Below, one piece after another: positions 47,801 to 60,197 of a stretch of DNA of 64,000 nt. The first letter of the stretch is position 1. The number at the start of each line of letters is the position of its first letter. The notes below the pieces were generated by a model, which was not told the DNA's origin, did no database searches, and saw only the letters and a program-made list of their open reading frames with translations. Location of the stretch: positions 10,445,899 through 10,509,898 of the forward strand of contig JADWOT020000009.1 of NCBI GenBank assembly GCA_036345935.2, written 5' to 3'. This stretch comes from Taenia hydatigena (taxonomy: Eukaryota; Platyhelminthes; Cestoda; Cyclophyllidea; Taeniidae). The translations under genes were made by a program, and so were the position numbers.

Positions 47801-50800
47801 TCATCGGTTTTATTTACTGCAAAATATCAATATAATTTTCATTTCTAGCATAACTTGCCTGTTTCTAAGAGATTTATTTAGATGCCTCAGTTACGACTAC
47901 CTTCAGTAGTTTTGCCTTTTAGAATATCTACCGATTTCCGCTTTTATTCGTGCCCTGTAAATGAGTTCAATGGGCTCAATGTTTTTTGTCACTTATAAAA
48001 TTAATAGTTGTTCAGTTCAATTAAAATTATAACTTTCTACATTACTTGTACCTGTAATTTCACAGCCAACTGGTGTCGTCCTCCGAATAAAGTTGTCATT
48101 ATCAAACGAGTTTGTTGCCTCCCAAGCATGGTAGGATCTGCTATTTGCGGCTGAAGTGTTAAAGGCGAACAGTGGGTCATGATTTGCGCTTTTGAAGAGG
48201 GTAAAAACCTTGCAGTAAGTGGGAAAGGGTGCTACATACTGTTAACCTCATCTATGAAGCAGTTTGGTCTTTGCATCAAATTTTGAAGAAATTGTTTACT
48301 CGCCATCATTTTTTTGCCCCCTTTCATACGCTTTCCTACACTGGCATTGTTACTCCCATTTCCCATATCCGTGGGTAAGCTCTTGTGTTAGCAACTTCAA
48401 CCTCTGTTGGTAGCCTCATGCAAGTCACTTTTGTTCAACTCGCTTTCATTAGGCTGTGAATGTATAATGCCTACTCTCCTGAGACATCTTACCAAATACA
48501 CAGAAACACTCGTTCCTTGTTATGTGAGTATCTAATTTTAGTAGTTTGCTGGCTAATTCACGTTGTTTCTGATTCTTCTACAGTTCAGGCTATAATCCTC
48601 AATTTCGCATAGGTGTTGTTTCAAATCTGTTGTTATCATCCTTACATTTTTAATCGTAGACGCGCAAAGTAGACATACTTATTGTACTCTCTTCTCCAAC
48701 TAATGGTATACCTATTACTCCCGATTTCTGAGATTCCACAGATAAGTGTTTTTTATTAAAATATACAACGGAAAATAACGCCTTTAGATAAGTGTGTTTT
48801 AGCTTGTTTTTGTGTTCTGTGGCGCAGTGCTTCCTGTAGTCGCTTTTCTGCTTCAATCATCACATTGTAATCAGTGCTTTGAAAAACATTCACGAAATTT
48901 GTACCCCGGGTCTCTAGTTCTAATTGAGTGAGAGTTACGCTTTCTCTGGGCTACATTATGAGGTTCCACTGATTTTGTAGCGCAGCAGGTGCTAATCGCA
49001 CCTCCTGAGAATACAAAATAAGTAAAATCGCTTCACAATCCCAATTTCTAATATTTATTCCTCCTTGCTACCATTTTGTTTTTTAATGCTGCCAAGCCAT
49101 TTCACCAGACTCCATTTCACCACGAGGAAAGCGGCGTGGCTATCATCTCTGCCTTATCCACACATTATATGCATGCAGTAGGTACTTCTATAATGGACTT
49201 TTCAAACCGTTCAAATCTAGTGTTGGTTCAACCGCCAATGGTCCTGTTGCAGATTCCGGAACCAAGATGACCACTGAAAGCGGAAGTTACCTCGATAACT
49301 CACAGGTTAGGCTATTATCGGCAGAGGTCTTCCTTCCATGACGTTTCAGTTTCATATCTTTCCAATAAAAACAGGGTTGTCATAGGATAGGAGTCTCTCT
49401 TGGGGATGGGGCTTGGCTATAGAGCGTTTCATTGTGTCAAACGTTATGCTGTTTTATTTCACTTCTCAGCTATGTTGTCTATCCTCTTCTCTATAGTATC
49501 TCTCACTTCCCAGCGTGGTTGAGCGCGTGGACGACGCGACAGGATCGGTTGTTCTCCTTATCCCACAGACAGGACAGCGTTTTACACTCACCAGCTCCGC
49601 CACTTGTCAGCAGCAGTGGCAAGGGCGAAGCGAGGACCGACTACTCTCTCGTCATGCCTCTGCCAATTCCAGCCTACTTACACGCATGCGACGTCGCGAT
49701 TCCTACGCCCGTGCAGCAGCTGCTGCCTCTACCTCCACTTCTACGCCTGCCGTCACCGTTGGGGAAACTGGCCTTGTGGAAAGTCAACAACCACCAGAGA
49801 CGTCACAACCCTCCACCTCTCAATCGCAATCCCAGGAGACTCATGGTGATTTATCTACGCCAGTACTGTTACTTATTTAGTTTTCAGGAGGTAGTTCATT
49901 CTCTTTTATTCGGCTTTAGAGCCTGTGCCACGGAGTCTGTTGAAGCAGTCGAGTAAGCAAGTGGCTGAAGAGCTCATGTTTGCAGCTGCCGAGGGTAACG
50001 TCAAAAAGATCACTTGGCTCATCAAGCATCGTGATATTAACGTACGTATTCGATTCTTGCTGCCTTTCTCATTCTCATTGTTGGTTATGCCTACATTGTT
50101 CAGTGTCGCTTTTTTTACCATCCCAGCACTTTTATGTTACCACTTCGTATGCTCTTTTTTCCGAAACACAAGGCGATCTGATGGAACTCTGGATTGATGC
50201 AAGCTCACTTTAACTTACTGGTGGGCATGAAGATATGGGATTCTTCCAACTTTATTGTTTTTATTTTTTTTGTGTGCGAACGGGATATCCGTCTTTCTAC
50301 ATCTTCTAATTTCATCCGTTTTCTATCAAATTTACACTTCAAATGGATTCACTCCCACAGCTTTAAAGCTCATAGTCGTGAAAAGCATATCTTACAAACG
50401 AATTATAAGGCTACATAATCCTGCCCGTTGTCTTTGTAGTCTACTAACTTTTTTCTTTATTGACTTCCTATGTAAGGAAGCTCTTCCATTGCCCCATCTC
50501 CATAGGATGCTTTTTATCGTAAGTACTTTTGTTAACTTGGCTTTCAGGATATTTGTTCTAAAATTTGAATATAGAGTTTCGTGTTCATCTGCTATGGGTA
50601 TTTTCATCGCTTCCCTTCGATTTCTCCCTTGTTTGCTTGATACTCTCCTAGGTTCTAGTCCATATTCTAATCAAAACTGTTTTATCAGGAGTGTGAGTAT
50701 TTAGCGTTGCTTTTTAACACTTGTTCTTTCCCACTTCGCCGTTTATATGGCAAAGTAAACTCATTCGATTTTTAAGCCTTCGGCATCCAGCAGTCGGATC

Positions 50801-53800
50801 CACACTTTCTCGCCCATCTGATGCTCATCCAGCTTTTCCATCTATGAAGTTTTGTGTCCGTTGGTCTACATCTTTATATGAACTGATAGTAAATGGCTGT
50901 GGATGTCTAGTACCCAGCCATAGCATCTTCTGTGTCTTTCATAGCGCCTTCGTGGAGCGTTGGGTTGAAGGGTCGGTATCTGTTCATCGTGTGGGTCCAT
51001 CACTTTCACCAACTGCCTCCAAACACATCTTGATCTCTCATCGCTCTTCCAACGTTTTTATCGTCTTTTGGGTGAATCGCTTTATGCTCCTGAGATTTTA
51101 ACTTTGAAACTCTGCTCTTTGGTGCTTGGTTTAAAAAAAAACACTCGGTTCGTAAGCTCATTTAATGATTTTTTGCATTTTTCGATCTCACTTAAACATT
51201 TTTAATTTCATTTATGGTTATTAATCTGGCATTTTATGCAAACTCTCTTATGATTCTGTATCCTCCAGTCTCTAAAGCGACCATTTTTGCTGAGTATGGA
51301 TCAAATCGTAGCTAATAAGCTTTGTTATTTTGCCAATTTTTAACACATCAATTGTATGTCAGATTCTTTGCTTGATATTTCAAGTAAGAGCAATCTAGAT
51401 TTATCCTTCAACAGTCGTCGTGCCCTATCTCCTGCCCTTATTTCAATAAATTCACTCCAGATCCTGAATAACTAATTTAAAGCAGAAGCATTTGGAGGTA
51501 TTTGTTTTTAAATTTCCTCCCCTTCTTCCTTCATGCAGGTAAACACGCACTACGCGGGTGCTACCGCCCTCCACGTAGCCTGTCAGTCGGGTCACCTGAA
51601 CTGCGTGGACGTGTTGCTGCAGAATGGCGCAGACTGTCGGGAGCGCGATGCCGACGGTAATCAGGCTCTGCACGCAGCAGCTCAAGGCGGTGCGCTTCCC
51701 GTGTTGCGTCGCATCGCGGCTACTCTAAGTCTAATGGAGCGCGAGCCTCATCCCTCCACCTCGGCCGCCGAGGTTTCGCTGCCGCCCGACGTTAACGCAC
51801 GTAATGCGCTCCGTCAAACACCGCTCCATCTTGCCACTGTTGGTAGGCATCTGGAGTGTGCCAGGTCACTGCTGGAGGAGTTTAATGCTATCCCTAGCCT
51901 TCAGGTGTGTTGTGTATATCATTCTGTTACTTTGGCAAGGGCTGAGTTGGTTAAAATATGAAGTCGTTACCTTCGATTAAGGGAGTTTAATGTTGCCAAC
52001 AACCTACGTCTGCGTCGTGCATTCACCTTGTCATCAGTCCGATGGAAGTCTTCGTTGTGGGCGGTTCAGTAAACGACGAACCCAAAGAAGCTCCCATTTA
52101 TTAAAAATTTTTTTGTAGAAGGGTATTTAGTGGAAGGCAAACTAGTCGAGTAATGTGTGTGTATGTTGAATGACCACAGTGAATTCGCAAACTCTTGCTG
52201 GTGCTTTGTGAGAAATTGGCAAGAGTATTTAGCCCACTTTATACTTATATGGAAGGAGGGTGATGATGTTTATAAATAATATTATTGTCATGAGCCGTTT
52301 ATCAGTTTGAAGTAGGTATTGACGCTTACGATGTTATTGTGTATCTTTTTAAAATGTCTAGTTTAAAGAGGCAGTACTCTTCACCCTTGTCAAATGAATA
52401 ATCAGAAGGCGTTGATGACAACGACGATCATTCGCATGATTCTGACCTGACGAAGGTCGGCCTTATTTACGTGCTAAGTTTTTACCCATGGCATCACTGC
52501 TATCAAAACTGGTAAAAATGGTTTCAGTGTGACACTTTGGGGCTTCAAAACAAAGCATGTGCTGGTACAATTAACTCTAGTTAGCTTATTCTCTTTTTAT
52601 CCATTGTCTTTTGTAATGGGAATGCATGATGGCAAGTAAACAGCCTCCTTCCTGGCGCTCTAGGCCACTTTCTACTGCACCTATTAGCTCACTATTCAAA
52701 ACCACGGAATGCTAAACTCCTCGAAGTTGTCAGCAGGACAATGTTACCGAGTTTAGATTAAATGGATGCGCCCAAGTGCATCAGCAGTCGTCCATATTTG
52801 TTGACGTTTTTTACCTAAACGCATAGCATGGCTCAATTTTTCGAGTCCTTTTGTAGGTTGTTGATTGCCTTGCATTAAAAATGGTGAATTTATTAAGTAA
52901 TGATTCCACTTGATTCTGCAGGCTTGCGCAACCTGTCTGGCAAGGGAAGGATTAAACTTTGAGGAAGCTAAAATGATGATCTGATGATCTTATCGTCCTA
53001 GTGGGCCTCAGGTGTGAATTGATTAGGCACCACTATTTCAGGCTCCATTGCCTGCTTTTTGTGTTCACTGTAAATGTCTTTCGCACAAATGCAACATTTT
53101 TTAATTAGTCGTGCATTTGACAAATTTAGCACTGATAATGACACAACGATTTATTACCTCACGCTACACTTCACATCGCATTTATTAAAGTGCCATTTTC
53201 AAGGGCTTGCGTTTGATCTTATCTCCTCGTATTGTTTCGTTTTATGACGCCAGTTGCGATGTAATGTAAGTTGCTTTTGATCATTTCCACTTGCTCACCT
53301 AAAAAACGTACAGATTTATTAAATATGTGCAATTACTGCATTTACTCATAGACTTTCGGAGACATCTGGGTTTTTTCGATGCCCTACCCTTCCAAAATGA
53401 GCAGTCCATCACTAAACTCGACACCTATCATTGGCTCCAATGCCCTACTGAAATGTGTTAAGTAGAGTGTGTCGCTTGCCATTGTAATGTCTTGGAGTTC
53501 AAAAAGCGCCTCAGCAGAAGCGTTTCGCTTTCATGGCATTGTGCTGGGTATGTCCGGCCCTAGCCTACTCATACAAAACCCTTTTTGCTCTTGGAATTCA
53601 GTTTCCGGTTGAGGTACGGGTTTATACCGATCTCAGTAACGCCCTGGGCGTTAACCTTTGGCATTGTCTGCATAAACAAAAGTATGACTACTTCTCTCTA
53701 ATTAGCGTTTTTTATAATATGTAAAATTTTACTAATAAATCATTCCATACAATGATTTTGAATTTTTGGTTACTGCCTTGCTTTTACTTAGGCATTCGAT

Positions 53801-56800
53801 GTGGTGAACGATCGTCATGTGCATTACCACACATGCCCGTTTCTTTTCTCCTACATGAGTAGATCACAGTGACTACTAAGTAGCCTTTAGCTAACACTAT
53901 CACAAATGAACTTTTTCTTTAAAAAACATCACATGTAAAAATGCCTCCGAGTTTAATGAATCTCAAGTGCCTAATTCTAGCGTATTATGCAAATTTGCTA
54001 AAAAGCATGATCAGCAGGAATCGAACTTCTGATGCCCTTGTTCAACATGCGCCTTGCGCTTCTACTTACGCTTACGGATACATAGGGGATAAACACGGAT
54101 TAGCACCATTCTGCTCGAAAGACAGGAGTCTGTGCGTCCCATTCCGCTTCTGACTTGCTTTCCCTCTCTTAAGGCAACGCTATCCATGGTTTTCACTTCC
54201 TGCCTGGTGATTTGCGTTGAAGGGCGCATGAATTTCGCTGTCTCGACGTTGGATTTCGTAGTCTCACCTACCGACGATCTTAGCTGAATTTCATATTTGG
54301 CATTTTAGATGTATCACTGTAGGCGCGCTTGTTTTGGCATTCGTTTCTTCTTATCTCAGAATCTCATCGTACTCTTTGATTAAGATGCAGTCACATAACA
54401 TATTGGCATATTCAACATTTTACTCTGTCTTATAAATTTGTTACTCTCCTGAATGGACATCCAATTCAACCAGCTAGATTTTCCTTTACTGAGCACCAAC
54501 TCTTCTTTGCCCAATATACGCGCAATGCATTCTGGTGGTGTTCGAAATGGATTCTATAAATAGTTAACAGCGAGGTTGGCAGTGACTTTCCACTCGGATG
54601 CGGGTGGGTACATTAGCATTGAATAGTTGAGCCTGGTTTTAGTAAGCTTCCTATGTGGGTTGAAAAAATGCCATTGGAGATATGTTAATCAAATCTATTT
54701 TACCCTCGTTGGGCGCTTAAGTTAGACTTGAAGGCGTTAACCGGCATAGGAGTCGAATATTAACTTTAAGCACATGAACGACTTGAATATCTTGTAATGC
54801 AGGTGACATAAATCTATGTGGTCGTGTGTTGAATTGCTATGCTTGTCTTCTGTTTTCTTTTTTCACGATGCTTAGTTTTGATAATATCTTTGTATCCAAA
54901 AATTGTGTGATCATCGTTATTCTCCTAATGGGAATTCGCCTATTGTGGATGGAGGCTGGTATATTGGCTCTATTGGTTGTGAAGCAGTTATGATGGAGTG
55001 ACGGTCGACGTTTGAGCAGGCTGCACGTCTCTTATCCTGCAATCTCAGTCTAACCATACATCAAGCTATTCTGTTTATTTTCTGTCTTGAAAAAAAATGT
55101 GGTATTTGTCGATGTTCCAATGCAACTTTCTCAAAGAATTTTTATAAGAACTGTATCATTCCAAGAGGTAGTTGAGGGTGTGCTTCTCAGAAGCCATAGG
55201 TGGCTGGCACAGTTATGACCGAAAATGAGGTCCTCTATGGGTGTTTAGGGAGTGGCTGCTTCGGGACTCAGTCGAAAATGTCTCTTGGTAGCTTAAAGTG
55301 GCTTTGAGTAAACTAGTCTAAGCAAATTGTCAAAAGTAGTCAAAACCGTCCATCTTGTGGATTCCTTGCTTTCACCTCAAGACTCACTAGGAGTGTGATC
55401 AAGCGTCGTCCCCACGCTTGTCCTTACTCTATCGTTCTCACAGGCCCATGACCCTAACAAGCGGGTGGTTAATCGCATTCCTATTTGACTTGAAAAAAAA
55501 ACAAGTTCCAGCAGCCTAGACGGATTTTGCGTTTTTTGCTTCTATAGTGTCCAGTGAGATACAGTCGTACATTTTGCAGACTATTGGGCTCAGAATGTCT
55601 ACGAGACAGCCCTGTGCTATTGGTTGGTCTATTTAACTTAAAAGACCTTGGTCCTCTTGTTTTTTGAAAAGGACTTCCAAGTTGTTTCACGATGTTTTTC
55701 GTTTGTTGCCTCTTATTCGAATGTTTAACATCTACAAATTGGTGGGCAAATTTGTCACCTTGAACAAAAATATAATGGATTCTCTATTATTCCTTTCATT
55801 ATTTGAGGCTTCAAGTTGGACTGCAAACCATGGATTTTAAATGGCTCCAAGGTTTAGTTCTAGGGCTCCGACTGGGAGTCATTGAGCAATTCATTTGACG
55901 TGTTTTGCCTTGATAAATGCCAAAAAACGGAGTCAAGTGGAGTGACGGGGCAATTAAGTGCTCCAGGAAAGAATTGAATTACCGATCAGTTCCCGTCGTA
56001 AATTCAATTCGCTCCTCAATTACCCCCCTTCTCCTCTTCCTTGAGCCACACACACACACCCAACTGACAGGGTTGATTTACCGCATTAGTGAATAAGCAA
56101 ATTGGCTTGGCGGTCTTTTGGGTGGCTTCATTTTTGTTGCTTTTTTCCTCTCTCTCTCTCCCTCTCTGAAATATTTTAGCCACAAATTTGTATAGATTGT
56201 TTCTTAAATGTGTAGCCATTTTTTAGGAATCTGTTTGCAAATTACTTGGCAACTGCCTCCATCCAACAACAGCCACACCTCATTTGATCACATTGGCCGA
56301 GCCTCCCTGGTTCTCGCAAATTCATTCCAATTAAAGTAAATTCATTTCTGTGGGAAAATTATGGTGCATTGTTGCTTTTAAAACTTCGAAAACGTTGTTT
56401 TAAGGCTAAGATGATAAGACGGCAAGCCCAACTTATTTTTTGCGGTAGGCACTTCAATTCATTTTCGATTTATCTTCCAGTTGCATGACCTCTCAACCTT
56501 CAAAATGCACTGGTGCTGCAAACTACGTATTACAAGTTGTATTTTCTATCGCTTTCTTCGGGACTGCGGGCCAAAAAGATTATGGCACACCTGATAGTTT
56601 GAAAACAGTTCTTAATTTTTACAGAGATACTACTATCACCATTCCCAGGTTGAAATACTTCCGTAATCAGAGGGACGCTTGTGTAAAGGAGTATGCAGCA
56701 AACAACCGGTTTCAAGTGGTTTTAACGCATGGTTGAGTCACTATGCCAGTTCTCCATGTTGTAAATATTTTACCGTGTTTTCATTTTTTATCCTAAACAA

Positions 56801-59800
56801 TGCGTTCAGTTACTTGGCTTGAAGGTAGGGGTTCTGCTGTAGCACTCAGGAAATCTGACTCACCAACAACTGCCCTTTTACAAAAAATACTATCAAAAAT
56901 ACAACCGTGTTAAACCTTCCGTTTCGGCTATAGGCTTTTCTGAAGTCAACTTCCTAACTTACTGCCAAATTTACGGTATTGAAGGGGTTATCGGGTTCAA
57001 TCTTTTGCATTGAATGTGACATTTATTCAAGTTTGCTTTTTTAGTGCATCATGAGTTAACATCTTCGTGCTTCACCTAGACTGTGTAGCTGGGATCTGTA
57101 TCTGATCTAACTTATATGCATATCCGTCGGGGTGCTATCCCTTTCCCAAAAAGTTCTCACGCGTACAGTTGACGAATGTTTGTTTATTGGCATGGATACA
57201 TTGTGGAATTGGGCTGGTGTATGCTATTTTCAAAATGGGAAGGTCATGGGATGCGTGCATAATTCGGAGACTAGAGCATTTCATAGTGCAAAAACCCTGG
57301 TAGCTTATTCACGCACCTAACGTCAATTTTAGATCAAAAGTAGACGCAGGAGGCGTGCGCTTTTACCCACCGAGTCGAAACGTCCCAAAACGCTACATTG
57401 GCAACTAGTCCAAATTTAGTCATTAAACCAGACGATAAATGAGGCCATATTCAGATAAAAATTTAATTTGAGCATCTTCTGATGCCCATAATGATAGGAG
57501 GAGGGAAACAATAGTGTGGTTTTACAACGACTCTTATTTATCTTCGTTTTATTTGGTAGCTATTCAAAAACACCATTTCCGTTCTCCGGCACTATTTTGA
57601 GAAGATCTAATGACGAGTTTTGCTGTGTTTGGAACGTCAATGCTTCTGATCTTACAATGTGCATTGCTAGATGTGAAATTGCTCTTCTCGTGGTAAGTAA
57701 TTGATCTCTGAAGATCTACGGCACCAACTCGATTCGTCGCTACACCAACTGAAATGAAGAATCGAGTGCAACAACTCAGTGTGCTCCTGATGTTTAGCTT
57801 AGGATTTCATTTTATGGCGAATTATAGTTGTTACATCTCCAAGATACCAATTTATCTCAGCGTATTAGTAACTTCATCCCTGTGGAAAGCATTAAAGCTG
57901 GCTACCTAAAAATACAGCTTTAGAAGCTCTGGTGAGTTTTTTGAAAATGCTCCCTTCTGGAAATAATGTACCTATCCATTTTCCTCTCTTCCCGCAATTT
58001 TTTCGCATTTGTTGCTTTATTGCCCTACTCTTCATGGATAAAATCCTTCGGTTTTTTTCGGATCACGAATTATACTTTGTGTGAGACCTTCACACCACCA
58101 TATCAGCTCACAACTCCGCCTTGCACCACTTTGAACAGTCGATTTTCAAATGATTTTCGTCTTGATGATGTTTACTGTCTCAAAAGCTGCAATCGCGACT
58201 TAATGCTTGCTAAGGGAAAAATACGCACACACACACACGCGCATCCACACAGAAATGCACGGTTGAGTGTTCTCATGGTCTCACAGCATTTATTACAGGA
58301 TTCCCATATTGCGGTGTGGTGTTGGCTCACACTTCCGTGTTTCCTTCAAATGCAGGCAGTGGGTAATTAAGCACTTTCACTCTTATGATTTGTCCTCTTC
58401 TCAGCTAATCGTAAATTACATTCTCGTGATTCCCTCCTTGGTAGAATTCACCATGGGCCTTTGTTGCTGTGTTCTTTTTTGTTGTTGAACATACTTTCTT
58501 GGCGTATTGTTGCTCTTTTATAAAATTTCTAGCGTAGCATATTTTTAGGAAGTGCTTCCCTTTGGATTTGAAAAGTTGATTTTACCAATACACTTCAAGA
58601 ATTATGCGATGAATTCCTGTGCCACCAATGTGATGTCATACATGTGGTTAAACTTTAATTTCTGTGGTGCGTTTGCATATGCAGCAGAAGCGATCATGGT
58701 GGCTCACACTAATCACCTTGAGGTGTTTTATTTCATCGGCCGGCTTTTAAATTATTCATCCTTTGCTGGAGCACATTACCCCCTACTGCGGTCAGTGAAA
58801 CTTTCATGCGGGTGAATAAGTTGCCATCTTTTATATACTGTTAGCTTTTTGCGTAAGGAAACTAATGACGGTGCATTTATCTTGTCCGTGCGGCAACTCT
58901 CTGTCTCGGTTCAGTTAATTAACTTTGATAGCAAAACCGTCTTAATAGAATTAGGATAGCTACTTTAAAATCGTCTAAGGGATATTTTAGGCATATGGGG
59001 ATGTGTTTCCCGGCCGGTGAAGATTGCGGCCACTGGAGACGCCGATATGTCTCAAAGTTCATCCTTTCTTGCTCGAAATGGAGGATCCAAAAGCACGCAT
59101 TTCCTTACACATGCAAATTTTTCTTTTTTGATTAAGTCTGTGTAATTTTGTTCTGAAAATGGCAATTTCTACTCCTTAGCTGAACAAATCTTCTGAGAGA
59201 GCTGTGAGCCAAGCTCACTGACTATATTTATAAGTGAAATGTTTTTAAGAGATTTTTATGTGATTTATTCCGATATTGATGGCTTTAAACACCAATCTCC
59301 CTGTATGATGATGGATGTGTTCAAAACTACATAGACTTCATCATTCGTCTGAAATAGTTTAAAACGTTTCTCGTGCTCATGACTTGTATGAAAGTTTCAC
59401 TGCTACTATTGTTTCTAGGTTCCTTACGTTACCTTCGTTAAGTGCGACATAAAAATCATCCAAATACATCGCCTTTATTCGTATCTCACAAGTGGTTTGT
59501 GCCCATCCCGATCTGAAACAGTGTATTAATATGGTTTTTTTTTTCAAACTAAGCACTTCATGGGTGCTTATCGTCCACACGGTACCTCTGATTTGTTGCA
59601 CATTTATTCGACCTTTGTAAAGCCACTTATATACTGCTAGATTTGACGATGGAAATCCTTACAAATGAACGGATCACAGTGCTCCAATGCACACGTGGTC
59701 ACCCGGGTAGTTGCCTTACGCACAAAATTTCCCATAGTTGATCTCTTCTCATTTCTAAAACAACCTGTCGTCCTCTTCAATGGGATCGCATCTCAGTGTT

Positions 59801-60197
59801 GACCAAACACAAAGGTACACCATTTTCACAATCAATTAATCTCGCTATGCGCTAGACCCATGATATCAATCAACGTATTATCGGAAGAGTCGCTGTCATC
59901 CCTGCGTCCAACCTTATCATTTGGATCATCAAGATACTCCTGCCGGTATGGTTAACAACCGCCTTCATCTAACAGTCATTAGCTTCGCTCATGCGTATAC
60001 AAGGGCACCTGGGTTCTTTCTGATTAAAGATTTTGTGAACTTCAGGATTGCGATGGCGATACACCACTGCATGATGCGGTATCTGGTGAAAACCTTGCCA
60101 TGGTGGAACTACTTCTGGCCAACCGAGCGGATCTCGCGATAACTAATAGCCTCGGACACAATTGTCTGCATCATGCTGCTATGTTGGGCAACCCTAG
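44773..60197 (+). CDS. MIB1: mind bomb E3 ubiquitin ligase, 5' part
   Basis: Multi-domain E3 ligase that ubiquitinates Notch ligands (Delta/Jagged) to trigger their endocytosis. Exons read: 44773-44862, 45173-45482, about 45572-45952, 47103-47710, 49514-49845, 49920-50041, 51539-51904 and 60046-60197. Seen in order: MIB/HERC2 domain 1 ([32 protein letters not shown]), ZZ zinc finger ([21 protein letters not shown]), MIB/HERC2 domain 2 ([15 protein letters not shown] ... [17 protein letters not shown]), [13 protein letters not shown], a Gly/Ser/Pro-rich insert, a REP-like piece ([20 protein letters not shown]) and ankyrin repeats. Part of the REP region between 47.7 and 49.5 kb is not found; one or more exons are probably missed. 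The remaining ankyrins and RING fingers lie beyond the window. MIB1 and MIB2 cannot be fully separated without them; the symbol is the closer guess. Confidence 0.9.
45173..45482 (+). CDS. MIB1: MIB exon 2: MIB/HERC2 domain 1 and ZZ finger
   Basis: Acceptor [32 protein letters not shown] completes the first domain; the ZZ finger shows CEGC, CMLC, CSSC and the His pair of the HGDKHCLSH segment. The 3' end (GTGTTC donor) is the choice that fits exon 3; a GTTATT donor at 45494 is the alternative. Confidence 0.85.
45572..45952 (+). CDS. MIB1: MIB exon 3: MIB/HERC2 domain 2 with insert
   Basis: Acceptor at or near AGAGTTGCAG, donor GTGAGG at 45953. [15 protein letters not shown], then about 50 Ala/Thr/Ser-rich residues where other MIB proteins have the DGGxGxxG loop, then [13 protein letters not shown] and [17 protein letters not shown]. 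Confidence 0.82.
47103..47710 (+). CDS. MIB1: MIB exon 4: long low-complexity exon
   Basis: Acceptor CGTTTCTAG, with GG completing a Gly codon to give the family's AKGGSYYxEHLPLLG. Then about 170 residues rich in Pro, Ser, Gly and Arg ([19 protein letters not shown]), ending [20 protein letters not shown]. Donor GTTCGT is weak. Confidence 0.75.
49514..49845 (+). CDS. MIB1: MIB exon: end of REP-like region
   Basis: Acceptor CTCACTTCCCAG, donor [26 protein letters not shown] then QRFTLTSSA aligns by eye with the end of a MIB REP repeat; then Ala/Ser/Thr/Gln-rich. Its entry phase is not met by the exon ending 47710, so an exon is missing between. Confidence 0.65.
49920..50041 (+). CDS. MIB1: MIB exon: start of the ankyrin block
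   Basis: Acceptor CGGCTTTAG, donor GTACGT at 50042. [20 protein letters not shown] then RDIN is a cap-type ankyrin repeat. The intron before it is only 74 nt and phases agree. Confidence 0.83.
51539..51904 (+). CDS. MIB1: MIB exon: ankyrin repeats
   Basis: Acceptor CTTCATGCAG, donor GTGTGT, 122 codons in phase 0. Three repeats: [40 protein letters not shown] and [20 protein letters not shown]. Strong family match. Confidence 0.92.
51905..60045 (+). other. MIB intron of 8.1 kb
   Basis: Phase 0 on both sides and continuous ankyrin sequence show it is one intron. No nested gene recognised. Holds a weak tRNA-like segment near 54.0-54.1 kb (minus strand) and an 83-codon frame at 56485-56736. Confidence 0.7.
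56485..56736 (+). other. 83-codon open frame in the MIB intron, probably not a gene
   Basis: ATG to TGA, with a hydrophobic stretch at residues 15-28 ([14 protein letters not shown]) and mixed composition after it. No family recognised, no splice partner. Confidence 0.15.
60046..60197 (+). CDS. MIB1: MIB exon: next ankyrin repeats
   Basis: Acceptor TGAACTTCAG, donor [26 protein letters not shown] and [15 protein letters not shown] continue the ankyrin block after an 8.1-kb intron. Two bases are left for an exon not found in the window. Confidence 0.9.

Noticed and set aside
49252..49305. Possible MIB exon encoding [17 protein letters not shown]
   Set aside because: Phase fits neither neighbour and there is no family resemblance. 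It might be one of the missing exons but cannot be supported.
50255..51101. 149- and 126-codon Phe/Leu/Ser-rich plus-strand frames
   Set aside because: Translation of a T-rich MIB intron; the composition explains the length and the flanking exons join in phase without them.
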